From: Flammeovirgaceae bacterium
GTDB taxonomy: Bacteria > Bacteroidota > Bacteroidia > Cytophagales > Cyclobacteriaceae
Length of the DNA stretch: 64,000 nt
Assembly: GCA_021298355.1 (NCBI GenBank)
Contig: JAJTEH010000012.1
Span: 56,647-120,646 of the forward strand
Direction of reading: 5' to 3'
Positions 36,582-45,293 of the stretch are shown one piece after another. The notes beneath the pieces are model-generated. The model saw only the letters and a program-made list of their open reading frames with translations. It made no database searches and was not told the DNA's origin. The translations under genes were made by a program, and so were the position numbers. Position 1 is the stretch's first letter; every line of letters starts with the position of its first letter.

Positions 36582-37085
36582 ATGGTACTCGAAAAAACAT
36601 TGATTCTGGATGCTCGTCAGATCAAACAAAAAATTAAAAGAATGGCTTTCGAGCTTTTCGAAAACCATTACAAAGAAAAAACCATTGTGTTGGCCGGAAT
36701 AGATGGGCAAGGTTATGCTTTGGCTAAACTATTAAGTAAAGAGGTAGAAGCAATTGCGCCCATTAAAACAACACTGGTAAAAGTATCGCTGCAAAAAGAA
36801 CAGCCACAAGCCACACCAACCAAACTAGATGCAGCCGAAAAAGAATATAGAAAGAAGTCGATAGTTTTGGTAGATGATGTATTAAACACAGGAAAAACCC
36901 TGGCCTATGGGATGCGACCTTTTTTAGAAACAGAAGTAAAGAGCATTGAAGTTGCTGTTTTAGTAAACCGAAGCCATACTATTTTTCCTATTCATCCTAA
37001 CTACACCGGGTACGAATTAGCCACTACCATTACCGAACACGTAGAGGTAACGTTAGGTAAAGAAGCAAGTGTTTATTTAAAGTAA
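36582..37085 (+). CDS. PyrR-like phosphoribosyltransferase
   Basis: The 167-residue protein has the type I PRTase PRPP-binding motif [13 protein letters not shown] (about residues 95-107), preceded by a [15 protein letters not shown] segment. It resembles the PyrR/uracil phosphoribosyltransferase group, in which some members bind pyr mRNA. No pyr gene or PyrR hairpin is near, so a regulatory role is not shown. It is coupled to the lrp-like gene and followed six bases later by panB. Confidence 0.8.
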   Translation: MVLEKTLILDARQIKQKIKRMAFELFENHYKEKTIVLAGIDGQGYALAKLLSKEVEAIAPIKTTLVKVSLQKEQPQATPTKLDAAEKEYRKKSIVLVDDVLNTGKTLAYGMRPFLETEVKSIEVAVLVNRSHTIFPIHPNYTGYELATTITEHVEVTLGKEASVYLK

Positions 37086-37090
37086 GAGTA

Positions 37091-37912
37091 ATGTCGGTAC
37101 ATAAGAAACAAGACGTAAAAAAAATAACCACGCATCAGCTTCAGGAAATGAAAAACCGGGGCGAGAAAATTGCCATGCTAACTGCTTACGATTACAGCAT
37201 GGCTAAAATTATTGATGGTGCCGGCATGGATATTATTTTAGTAGGAGATTCCGCATCGAACGTTATGGCAGGTAACGAAACAACACTACCCATTACGCTA
37301 GATCAGATGATATACCACGCCAGCTCGGTTGTAAAAGCAGTACAGCGCGCTTTAGTGGTGGTAGATTTACCCTTTGGTTCTTACCAGGGAAGTTCAGGCG
37401 AAGCCCTACGGTCAGCTATACGCATTATGAAAGAGTCGGGTGCACACGCTGTTAAATTAGAAGGAGGTAGTGAAATAATCGATTCGGTAGAAAGAATTTT
37501 AAAAGCCGGCATACCCGTAATGGGCCATTTGGGTTTAACCCCTCAGTCTATTTATAAGTTTGGTACGTATTCTGTTCGCGCTAAAGAAGAAGCCGAAGCT
37601 AATAAATTAAAAAACGATGCCTTACAACTTCAGGAAGCAGGTTGTTTTGGTTTAGTATTAGAAAAAATTCCGGCAATCTTAGGAAAAGAAGTAAAAGAAA
37701 AACTATACATACCCGTTATCGGCATTGGCGCAGGCCCCGATGTAGATGGACAAGTATTGGTCATGCAAGACATGCTGGGCATTACACAAGAGTTTAAACC
37801 ACGTTTTTTAAGACGATACGCTGATGTGTTTTCTGTGGCTACACAGGCAGTAACCCAATACATTGCCGATGTAAAGGCAAAAGATTTTCCGAACAAAGAC
37901 GAAATGTATTAA
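37091..37912 (+). CDS. panB: 3-methyl-2-oxobutanoate hydroxymethyltransferase
   Basis: The 273-residue protein makes ketopantoate from ketoisovalerate and methylene-tetrahydrofolate, the committed step towards pantothenate and CoA. It shows [26 protein letters not shown] with the metal-binding Asp, [20 protein letters not shown] and the acidic [16 protein letters not shown]. Length and order fit PanB fully. It is in an operon with the Lrp-like regulator and a PRTase. A short gene of 48 residues follows two bases after the stop. Confidence 0.96.
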   Translation: MSVHKKQDVKKITTHQLQEMKNRGEKIAMLTAYDYSMAKIIDGAGMDIILVGDSASNVMAGNETTLPITLDQMIYHASSVVKAVQRALVVVDLPFGSYQGSSGEALRSAIRIMKESGAHAVKLEGGSEIIDSVERILKAGIPVMGHLGLTPQSIYKFGTYSVRAKEEAEANKLKNDALQLQEAGCFGLVLEKIPAILGKEVKEKLYIPVIGIGAGPDVDGQVLVMQDMLGITQEFKPRFLRRYADVFSVATQAVTQYIADVKAKDFPNKDEMY

Positions 37913-37914
37913 CC

Positions 37915-38061
37915 ATGAAAAAAACGTTTTTTCAATTGCTGGCTGCCTTTAACAAAGTTTTAGTTCCCAGAGCAAGCAAACTTAACCTTAACAAACTTAG
38001 CAAATCGGGTAAACTACTGATTGCCTATCGGTATTGGGTTACAACAAATGCTTTAGACTAA
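37915..38061 (+). CDS. Small conserved-looking protein, 48 residues
   Basis: A short ATG-to-TAA frame begins MKKTFFQLLAAFNKVLVP and ends AYRYWVTTNALD. I recall small Bacteroidota proteins with the same shape (MKK-x-x-F..LL..N...LP...KL..A..GYRYWVT-x-NAL), sometimes mislabelled 'SsrA-binding protein'. Its start is two bases after the panB stop, so it is probably read from that mRNA. It is basic and helical with no signal peptide. The recollection needs a database check; the function is unknown. Confidence 0.65.
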   Translation: MKKTFFQLLAAFNKVLVPRASKLNLNKLSKSGKLLIAYRYWVTTNALD

Positions 38062-38145
38062 ACTTAAATTTTTTGATAGCCTAGATACAGCTCTTCACTT
38101 TCCTTTTTAGGTACATCAGAAATATTTTTTGTGTAAATTTCTACT

Positions 38146-38862
38146 ATGAGATTATCACAATCCGACTATCAACTTATTCCTGTATACGAATACGGATTGC
38201 TAATTAACTTCAACATACAATTTTCCGATCCTGCGTATATCCAACAAATAAAATTCGAAATAGAAAAGAAATTCAAATCTGTTAGTATAGATTTTGTTCC
38301 GGCTTATCATTCGTTAACTATCCATTTATTACCACCCCATGTTGTTACTACAATAATAATGGATATTGATAGCATACTTCGGGATTTTGAATGGAATGAA
38401 ATTGAAAAGGAAAAAGCACTACTCAATATTCCGGTTTGCTTTGCCGATGCATTCGCTTCTGATAAAAAAAGAATATGCGATTTATTACATAAAGATTGGG
38501 CAACCATAACAAAAGAACTAACGCAACAAACGTTCACTGTTTACATGTTAGGATTTCTTCCCGGCTTCGCGTATATGGGTATGTTACCCGAAACGTTGAA
38601 ACTACCCCGACTTGAAAGCCCTAGAAAAAAAGTTGCGGCTGGCAGTGTAGCCATTGCAGATTTGCAAACAGGAATTTACCCAACCGATTCCCCGGGCGGA
38701 TGGAATATTATAGGACGAACGCCCATTCCAATGTTCGATTTGAAAAACGAACAACCCACTTTATTACACGTAGGAAATAGTGTGCGTTATGTTGAAATTA
38801 CTGAAGATGAATTTTATGTGATTCAAAATAAACCAATGCAATGGAAAACGCAGGTAGCCTAA
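38146..38862 (+). CDS. pxpB: 5-oxoprolinase subunit PxpB
   Basis: The 238-residue protein is the PxpB/KipI-like subunit of the ATP-dependent 5-oxoprolinase, which opens pyroglutamate to glutamate. It has GFLPGFAYMG, LPRLESPRKKVAAGSVAIA and YPTDSPGGWNIIGRTP, the signature of the cyclophilin-like half. The weak -7-like TAAATTTC lies about 15 bases before the ATG. PxpC starts 22 bases inside its end, so the pair is translationally coupled and acts as one complex. Confidence 0.93.
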   Translation: MRLSQSDYQLIPVYEYGLLINFNIQFSDPAYIQQIKFEIEKKFKSVSIDFVPAYHSLTIHLLPPHVVTTIIMDIDSILRDFEWNEIEKEKALLNIPVCFADAFASDKKRICDLLHKDWATITKELTQQTFTVYMLGFLPGFAYMGMLPETLKLPRLESPRKKVAAGSVAIADLQTGIYPTDSPGGWNIIGRTPIPMFDLKNEQPTLLHVGNSVRYVEITEDEFYVIQNKPMQWKTQVA

Positions 38863-39797
38863 GCATTATAAAATCCGGATTATTAGATACCATACGCGAC
38901 AAGGGCAGGTTGGGCTTTCGTTCGGTAGGTATTCCGGTAAATGGTGTAATGGACTCGTCTGCCTATTTTATTGCAAATCTCTTAGTAGGAAATGCAGAAA
39001 AGGAAGCTTGTATCGAAATGGCTTTTCCCCCTGCGCACATCCGATTTAATAATAACCTGTTTTTTGCATTAGCCGGAGCAAATTTCGATGCGCATATAAA
39101 CAACCTGCCCATTCAATCCGGAAAATGTTATCAAGCTAAGGAAGGAGATATACTTACTTTCAAAAAACAAGTTTCAGGTAATTTCATATACCTGAGCGTG
39201 GCAGGAGGATTTTTAATCGATGATGTTTTAGCAAGTAAAACCACGAATTTAAAAAGTGGTTTTGGTGGATGGCACGGCAGAAAGTTAATGAAAGGAGATA
39301 CACTTGTAGGTAAACCATCGAGTTTTAAACCCAATACAAAAATATATGTAGATTATGCACATACGCGCCATACACACTCTTTCATTCGATGTATTACCGG
39401 GCCTGAATTTCACTTACTATCAGCTCAACAGCAAAATGCATTATTCGATTTTAATTTTTCTATCGATAAACAATCGGATACAATGGCTTATCGCATCAAT
39501 GGAGATAAAATATTTCAACATGAAATCAGTATGGTCTCCAGCGGAGTAAGCATGGGTACGATTCAACTTTTACCCGATGGAAATATAATGGCACTGATGA
39601 GCGATCATCAAACAACAGGAGGTTATCCAAGAGTTTTACAGATCATTCAACAAGATATCCGAATGCTGGCGCAATATCCTTATCAAAAAACTTTTCAAGT
39701 TAAAAGAATCAGTTTACAAGAAGCCATTGCAGTAGAAGAAGAAGATAATCTTAACCGGAATAACATCGCAAGAGCTTATCTTAAAATGGTAGGGTAA
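38841..39797 (+). CDS. pxpC: 5-oxoprolinase subunit PxpC
   Basis: The 318-residue protein is the second, KipA/biotin-dependent-carboxylase-like subunit. It starts SLSIIKSGLLDTIRDKGRLG and has VPVNGVMD-like IPVNGVMDSSA, CIEMAFPP and GGYPRVLQII, matching PxpC in length and order. It partners PxpB to phosphorylate or deliver 5-oxoproline to PxpA. A 62-base gap with a -7-like TATCTTTA precedes pxpA. Confidence 0.93.
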   Translation: MENAGSLSIIKSGLLDTIRDKGRLGFRSVGIPVNGVMDSSAYFIANLLVGNAEKEACIEMAFPPAHIRFNNNLFFALAGANFDAHINNLPIQSGKCYQAKEGDILTFKKQVSGNFIYLSVAGGFLIDDVLASKTTNLKSGFGGWHGRKLMKGDTLVGKPSSFKPNTKIYVDYAHTRHTHSFIRCITGPEFHLLSAQQQNALFDFNFSIDKQSDTMAYRINGDKIFQHEISMVSSGVSMGTIQLLPDGNIMALMSDHQTTGGYPRVLQIIQQDIRMLAQYPYQKTFQVKRISLQEAIAVEEEDNLNRNNIARAYLKMVG

Positions 39798-39829
39798 CGC
39801 TGAATAAGTATACTAACCAAAGAATACAA

Positions 39830-39837
39830 TATCTTTA
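39830..39837 (+). promoter_or_regulatory. Candidate internal promoter before pxpA
   Basis: TATCTTTA is one base from the TAnnTTTG -7 box and lies 22 bases before the pxpA ATG, within the only sizeable gap of the operon. No -33 element is clear. Confidence 0.35.
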
Positions 39838-39859
39838 TCAGAGGTAAAGCACCGAAAGT

Positions 39860-40600
39860 ATGAAAACAAAAATTGATTTAAACTGCGATTTAGGAGAAGA
39901 AATGCCAAACGATGAAGCTATTTTTCCTTTTATCTCCAGTGCCAATATTGCTTGTGGTTTTCATGCAGGTAATACAAAAACCATTGAACAGTCGATACAA
40001 AATTGTTTATACCATAACGTAAAAATTGGTGCGCATCCTTCGTACAACGATCGTACAAATTTCGGAAGAACAGAACAACATCTTACTTCGAATGAACTAA
40101 AAGATTTAATAGCCAAACAAATTGAAATTTTATTGACGGCCTGCGAAAAACAAAAAGCACACCTACATCATATTAAATTACACGGTGCTCTTTACAACCA
40201 ATCTGCTAACGAAGCCGCGGTAGCAATTCCGATATTAGAAACCATTCGTTCTATAATTCCACATGTTGTTATTTACGGTTTAAGCGAAAGCATTTTTAAT
40301 AAACTAGCTACGGAAATGGGCTTTACCGTTAAGCACGAAGTTTTTGCTGATAGAAAATACACATCAATAAAAACACTCGTTTCCAGACAAACACAAGGTG
40401 CAGTTATAACAAACCATGCAGAAGTTTTACAACAAGTAGAAGCCTTTATACAAGAAAAAGAATTTGAGAGTATCGATGAAAAGAAAATTATGCTAAAGGC
40501 AGATACGATTTGTTTACATGGAGATGGAGCACATGCTGTTGCTTTTGCAAAAAGTATTCACCACTTTCTAACTGAAAAGAAAATTGTTATTGGTGCTTAA
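39860..40600 (+). CDS. pxpA: 5-oxoprolinase subunit PxpA (LamB/YcsF family)
   Basis: The 246-residue protein has DLNCDLGEE, ANIACGFHAG, IGAHPSYNDR, IKLHGALYNQ and EVFADRKYTS, all typical of PxpA. It is the hydrolytic subunit that opens the 5-oxoproline ring. The order pxpB-pxpC-pxpA followed by an Nramp-fold transporter parallels the ycsF-ycsG-kipI-kipA grouping known in Bacillus. The cluster salvages pyroglutamate. Confidence 0.95.
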   Translation: MKTKIDLNCDLGEEMPNDEAIFPFISSANIACGFHAGNTKTIEQSIQNCLYHNVKIGAHPSYNDRTNFGRTEQHLTSNELKDLIAKQIEILLTACEKQKAHLHHIKLHGALYNQSANEAAVAIPILETIRSIIPHVVIYGLSESIFNKLATEMGFTVKHEVFADRKYTSIKTLVSRQTQGAVITNHAEVLQQVEAFIQEKEFESIDEKKIMLKADTICLHGDGAHAVAFAKSIHHFLTEKKIVIGA

Positions 40601-40602
40601 CC

Positions 40603-41793
40603 ATGAGTGAAAAAAAATCCATCATCACAGCCATTTCTGGCGCGGCTTTCCTAATGGCAACTTCTGCTATTGGTCCCGGATTCATCACACAAACAACAGT
40701 TTTTACAGCCAAACAAGGTTATAGTTTTGGTTTTGCTATTCTTGCTTCCATCTGTATCGATATCATTATTCAATTAAGCATCTGGCGTGTTTTAATTGTA
40801 AATCAAAAACAAGCCCCTGTTTTATTTTCTTCAGTTTGGAAACCTGCCGGGTTAATCATCACTGTTTTAATTGTGGGTGGTGGTTTGGTATTTAACATTG
40901 CTAATGCAGGCGGCAGTGGTTTAGGTTTAGAATTGTTGTTGCCCATTAATACAAAATTTGGTGCAGCTATTTCCGGTTGCATAGCATTGCTCATTTTTAT
41001 TTTACCAAACAGCTCTTCTATACTCGATCGTTTTGTAAAATACCTGGGTTTGTTAATGATCGCCATTACCTTGTATGTTGTTTGGCAAGCCAAACCCAAT
41101 GCACTGGAGGCCGTACACAAATCATTTATTCCGGATACGTTCAGTGTTGTATCCATAGTTACGTTAGTGGGTGGTACAGTAGGCGGTTATATTAGTTTTG
41201 CCGGAGCGCATCGGTTATTAGAAGCAGGATTTAAAAGTGCCGAAGCCGTTCCGCAAGTAACCCAAAGTGCTATTCGGGGAATTGCTGTTACGGGTGTAAT
41301 GCGTTTTATCTTATATCTGGCCGTTGCCGGAGTGGTGGCAGGTGGTTTTAGTATTGATGCGGATAATCCGGCTGCTTCTGTTTTTAAAGCAGCATCGGGC
41401 CGGGTAGGCGAAGTTATATTTGGCGTAATTCTCTGGAGTGCCGCTATTACTTCATTATTAGGGTGTACCTATACGAGTTGTTCTTTTTTAACGGCACAAT
41501 ATCCGCGGTTAATTCCGTATACAAAGTTGCTTCAAGTTGTATTTTTATTGCTTTCGTTATTTACATTTTTGGTGTTAGGTAATCCGGTTAAACTCTTAGT
41601 GGCCGCAGGCGCCATCAACGGCATGGTGTTACCTTTTGCTTTAGTAATGATTTTATTGGCCAGTAGTAAACTAAAGGCAAATACTTACAAACATCCGCGT
41701 TGGTTAACCATAGCAGGTTGGTTAGTAACCAGCATAATGGTTGGCATGAGTTTGTATACTCTTACCGGTTGGATTACTTCTTTCTTTAGTTAA
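40603..41793 (+). CDS. Nramp-fold transporter of the 5-oxoprolinase operon (YcsG-like)
   Basis: The 396-residue protein has about 11 membrane segments and the Nramp/LeuT layout. In the first helix the canonical DPGN metal site is replaced by GPGF (about residues 24-27). In the sixth, MPH is replaced by GAH in ISFAGAHRLLE. Loss of the Asp and Asn suggests it is not an ordinary Mn/Fe importer. It starts two bases after pxpA, and Nramp-fold genes recur in such operons, so it may import 5-oxoproline or another substrate. Its stop overlaps the convergent serine hydrolase by eight bases. Confidence 0.82.
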   Translation: MSEKKSIITAISGAAFLMATSAIGPGFITQTTVFTAKQGYSFGFAILASICIDIIIQLSIWRVLIVNQKQAPVLFSSVWKPAGLIITVLIVGGGLVFNIANAGGSGLGLELLLPINTKFGAAISGCIALLIFILPNSSSILDRFVKYLGLLMIAITLYVVWQAKPNALEAVHKSFIPDTFSVVSIVTLVGGTVGGYISFAGAHRLLEAGFKSAEAVPQVTQSAIRGIAVTGVMRFILYLAVAGVVAGGFSIDADNPAASVFKAASGRVGEVIFGVILWSAAITSLLGCTYTSCSFLTAQYPRLIPYTKLLQVVFLLLSLFTFLVLGNPVKLLVAAGAINGMVLPFALVMILLASSKLKANTYKHPRWLTIAGWLVTSIMVGMSLYTLTGWITSFFS

Positions 41794-42889
41794 TGGCCTC
41801 TTTAAACACAGCCCATAAATCATCTTGAAATAAGAACGGAACCAAAGATTGATCAGGAGAATCGCCCATGCGAATGAGCACAATATTATTAGATGGTACA
41901 ACATTAATGTACTGACCGTTTTTACCAATGGCTGCAAACATATCGGTAGGTGCATTGGGCGAAACACTACCCGAAAAATTTATTTGCGAACCGGGTATGC
42001 GATACGAACTTTTTCCATTCAACCAGGTTAAATATCCGTACGATAAATTTATGTTTTGCGATGTGTTCGTCATACTAGTAAAATATGTTTCATCCAGTAT
42101 TTGTTCGTTATTCCATTTGCCTTTCGCTAATAAAAACAAACCAAATCTTGCCATACTTCGTGCCGTGCTGTAGTAAACATTATTATCTCCGGTTTGTATA
42201 AACTGTCCGGTTAAGCCTATTTTTAATTCGAGAGTTTCATTTAAATACGTATTCAGATTTTTGCCACTCGCATTTTCCAGTACTTTATCTAAATGCGTAT
42301 AGGGTGCGTTATGGTAAGCCCATCGTGTGCTTGCAGCTGCTTTAAATTGCAAACAAGAGGGAAGCGTACAATCGGAGTTTGCAACGCCATCGTCTAACCC
42401 GCTCGTCATGGTTAGTTGATTAAGCAATGTAATTTTTTGTTCATCAGTAGCGGTTAAGCTTGTCCAACCATTTCCTAAATATTCGCTACTCTTATCGTTT
42501 AGGGCTAAGTAATTTTCTTTAACAGCAAGACCAACCAAAGTAGCAGTAAGTGTTTTACCTGCCGATGCCCAATACCAGTTGCTATTAGCATTAAAATTGG
42601 TTGTACCATTAAACTCTTTTCCAAAATAAGCTTCCACAACAAGTTTACCATCATTTAAAATTAATAAAGCCCGAGAGCTATTATCCCCTGCTAAAGCAAT
42701 CAACTCATTAATTTTTGTTTGGTCCCAGCCGGCTTCGGCAACCGTCATGGTGGCCCACTCGCTTCCGTTTATCGGTGGAAAATAAAGAGTGGGATCATCG
42801 TCTTTAGGTTGTGGCGCAGGATTTTCATCAGCACTATCGCTACACGAAAAAAGAAATACTACAATTAACAGGTAAGCAAGAGTTTTCAT
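41786..42889 (-). CDS. Serine hydrolase lipoprotein of the beta-lactamase/PBP fold (class C-like)
   Basis: The 367-residue protein has a lipoprotein signal peptide with lipidated Cys16 (FLFSC). It shows the SxxK active site SAGK (Ser109, Lys112) and the tyrosine motif YHN at 192-194 (AYHNAPY). A GKNGQ near 335 stands in for the KTG/HxG strand. It belongs with beta-lactamase-related esterases and peptidases, such as EstB or D-aminopeptidase types, and probably acts in the periplasm on peptides or esters. A palindrome lies 13 bases upstream of the start. Resistance is not implied. Confidence 0.87.
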   Translation of the reverse strand: MKTLAYLLIVVFLFSCSDSADENPAPQPKDDDPTLYFPPINGSEWATMTVAEAGWDQTKINELIALAGDNSSRALLILNDGKLVVEAYFGKEFNGTTNFNANSNWYWASAGKTLTATLVGLAVKENYLALNDKSSEYLGNGWTSLTATDEQKITLLNQLTMTSGLDDGVANSDCTLPSCLQFKAAASTRWAYHNAPYTHLDKVLENASGKNLNTYLNETLELKIGLTGQFIQTGDNNVYYSTARSMARFGLFLLAKGKWNNEQILDETYFTSMTNTSQNINLSYGYLTWLNGKSSYRIPGSQINFSGSVSPNAPTDMFAAIGKNGQYINVVPSNNIVLIRMGDSPDQSLVPFLFQDDLWAVFKEAIN

Positions 42890-42901
42890 ACAATCAGTTT
42901 A

Positions 42902-42915
42902 GACAATCAATTGTC
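42902..42915. promoter_or_regulatory. 14-bp palindrome between divergent genes
   Basis: GACAATCAATTGTC has perfect 6-bp arms and a two-base centre, just upstream of the serine hydrolase start. It could be an operator or a 5'-UTR hairpin. Confidence 0.35.
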
Positions 42916-42992
42916 AGAAAGGTTTAATCATCAATTTTAAAAGTATTGAAATTCATCAGAATATTTTCCAAATTAACATTTTAAACCAACCT

Positions 42993-45059
42993 ATGCGCTC
43001 AATTTTAACCATTGGCTTTTTGTTAGCCTCCCTAGCTAACTTTGCCCAGATCACAATTTTAGATGAACAATTTAATAAAGATGATGGAACATGGTGGACA
43101 GGAGCGCGCGAAAACTACACCGTTCGTATTAAAGGTGGAAAATATCTACTAGAAACTTTCTACGATGCAAAAGGAGTGATGCTTCATCTTACCCCGTATG
43201 CAAATCCGGAAACTGATTTTTTAATTCAGACAGATTTTGTACAAAAATCAGGAAGCACCAATAATTCCTTTGGTATTCTTTGGGGAGGCGATGGCGATAA
43301 GCAACACGTGTTTGGTATTGCAAGCAATGGATATTACTACATCGGTTCTCCCGTAAAAGATAAAAACCTAAACGAATGGATTACGCAAACCGTTAATCCG
43401 GTAGGGCAACTCAACCAACTTCGCATCGAACAAAAAAATGGAAAACTTTCGTTTTACATAAACAATACCGAAATTTTAAAACGCGATGCCTTGCCTTGGT
43501 ATGGAAAGAGAATGGGCGTTGTTAATTACACCAACATGATGTTAGAAGTAGATAATTTCATTTTTGAAAATGATGTTAAAATAGACATGGCACCCGGTAG
43601 TGAAATTCCACGAGCAAAAGAAAACCTGGGTATTGCTATCAACACAGTGTACGATGATCTCTCTCCAAAAATTTCTGTAGATGGTAAAACACTCATCTTC
43701 GCCCGCCAGCTAAGTCCGGATAACATAGGTGGTACAGAAGACAAAGAAGATGTTTGGTTTGCAACCAGCGAAGATGGTGAAGTATGGGAGAAAGCACAAA
43801 ACTACGGTGTGCCCATCAATACAAAAGATACAGATAACCTAGGATCGATCAGTGCCGATTTGCAAACACTCATGTTTTGTAAGAACGATGGGTTTGTTTT
43901 CAAACACAAAACAGAAACGGGTTGGTCGGAACCAGAAAGAATTTATCCGGGCTTCAATAACGAATCGCAATACATGGAAGGAAACTTATCCAGCGATGGT
44001 AAGGCAATTATTTTCGCAGTAAAAACTAATGACAATATAGCCTTCCGCGAAAAAGTAGATGAAAAAGATTTGTATGTTATACTTCGCAATCAAGACGGAA
44101 CGTGGAGTAAACCCATCAACTTAGGAAAAGATATTAACACCGATCAGGGCGAGTTAGCGCCATTCTTAGCAGCCGATGGCCGAACGCTTTACTTTGCCAG
44201 CGAAGGATGGCCAGGTTTTGGCGGTGCCGATATATTTGTAAGCAAACGCTTAGATAACACATGGAAGCGTTGGTCGAAACCACAAAATTTAGGAAGATTT
44301 ATTAACACCACCAGTTTCGATGCCTTTTATACAGTACCCGCTTCGGGCAAATATGCCTATATGGTAAGTAACGCTTCAGCTATAGGTAAAGGAGATATTA
44401 TACGCATTAAATTACCCGAACAAGCCAAACCCGACCCGGTTGTTTTAGTTAAAGGAAAAACCGTAAACGCTAAAACCGGAAAACCAATAAGTGCTGCTAT
44501 TTCGTTTGACGATCTAACAACTAACCAACAAGTAGGCCGTGCTAACTCCGAGCCGCAAAGTGGTACGTATTCCATTGCTTTACCTTACGGAATCAACTAT
44601 GGGCTACATGCAGGAGCAAAAGGATTTATATCTGTTAACGAAAATTTAGAATTAGTTACGATACAAGCGTACACAGAAATGGAAAAAGATTTGTATCTGA
44701 TACCGATTGAAATAGGAGAAAGTATTCCGCTTAACAACGTATTTTTCGAACAAGGAAAACCTATACTTAAAAAAGAATCTTTTTCAGAACTTGACAGACT
44801 CGCACAAATCTTATTAGATAATCCGAATATTGAAATACAATTAAATGGACATACCGACAGCCAAGGCAACAAAACAGCTCTCATCAATTTATCTATTGAT
44901 AGAGTTGCAGTAGTAAAAAAATACTTAATTGATAAAGGTATTTCTGCTAAAAGAATAGGAGGGAAAGGCTTTGGCCCCGATAAACCCATTGCCCCCAACG
45001 ATACCGAAGAAAATAGAAGAAAGAACAGAAGAGTAGAATTCGAGATTACAAAGAAGTAA
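42993..45059 (+). CDS. OmpA-family protein with PD40 propeller, PorE-like
   Basis: The 688-residue protein has a signal peptide and an N-terminal lectin-like beta domain of about 180 residues (EQFNKDDGTWW to VDNFIFEN). A WD40-like PD40 propeller follows with repeats such as LSPDN, SADLQTLMF, SSDGKAIIF and AADGRTLYFAS. Next is a CarboxypepD-regulatory-like region (VKGKTVNAKTGKPI), and then an OmpA domain with NGHTDSQGN and NRRVEFEI that binds peptidoglycan. Order resembles PorE of the T9SS but lacks its N-terminal TPRs. It is probably periplasmic, tethered to outer membrane and cell wall. Confidence 0.88.
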   Translation: MRSILTIGFLLASLANFAQITILDEQFNKDDGTWWTGARENYTVRIKGGKYLLETFYDAKGVMLHLTPYANPETDFLIQTDFVQKSGSTNNSFGILWGGDGDKQHVFGIASNGYYYIGSPVKDKNLNEWITQTVNPVGQLNQLRIEQKNGKLSFYINNTEILKRDALPWYGKRMGVVNYTNMMLEVDNFIFENDVKIDMAPGSEIPRAKENLGIAINTVYDDLSPKISVDGKTLIFARQLSPDNIGGTEDKEDVWFATSEDGEVWEKAQNYGVPINTKDTDNLGSISADLQTLMFCKNDGFVFKHKTETGWSEPERIYPGFNNESQYMEGNLSSDGKAIIFAVKTNDNIAFREKVDEKDLYVILRNQDGTWSKPINLGKDINTDQGELAPFLAADGRTLYFASEGWPGFGGADIFVSKRLDNTWKRWSKPQNLGRFINTTSFDAFYTVPASGKYAYMVSNASAIGKGDIIRIKLPEQAKPDPVVLVKGKTVNAKTGKPISAAISFDDLTTNQQVGRANSEPQSGTYSIALPYGINYGLHAGAKGFISVNENLELVTIQAYTEMEKDLYLIPIEIGESIPLNNVFFEQGKPILKKESFSELDRLAQILLDNPNIEIQLNGHTDSQGNKTALINLSIDRVAVVKKYLIDKGISAKRIGGKGFGPDKPIAPNDTEENRRKNRRVEFEITKK

Positions 45060-45104
45060 TCGAGTTCGCGTCTAATACCATTCAAAAATAAACTAAACAA
45101 ATTG

Positions 45105-45214
45105 TGGGCGTTGCCTAGCCTAGCCGTATAGCTAGGCTAGGCTAGGCCGGGCTGTTCAGGGCTTCGCTCTGGCTTACCAGCCAGAGTGCTGCGCACCCTT
45201 ACCATCCCTAACGC
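45105..45214. repeat. GC-rich palindromic REP-like element
   Basis: In a gap that is otherwise AT-rich, GCCTAGCCTAGC (45113-45124) pairs with GCTAGGCTAGGC (45131-45142) around a 6-base loop. A second hairpin pairs CGCTCTGGC (45165-45173) with GCCAGAGTG (45180-45188). The right side ends CCATCCCTAACGC. The composition and ends recall short dispersed palindromic elements seen in other Bacteroidota genomes. Only one copy is in this window. Confidence 0.55.
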
Positions 45215-45261
45215 TTAGCTATACTAAATCATACAATCTTTTTTTTCATGTAAAACATAAG

Positions 45262-45287
45262 AAAAAAAAAGCATTCTTTCCTGCTTT
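45262..45287 (-). terminator. Terminator of the cyclase-tetR-SDR operon
   Basis: On the minus strand AAAGCA and TGCTTT pair around an 8-base loop and are followed by nine T. It lies just beyond the last stop codon of the operon at 45294. Confidence 0.75.
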
Positions 45288-45293
45288 AAACTA

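Noticed and set aside
41786..42889. Antibiotic-resistance beta-lactamase
   Set aside because: The SxxK and YxN motifs are shared by many esterases and peptidases. Lipoprotein anchoring and the divergent third motif do not support a resistance enzyme.
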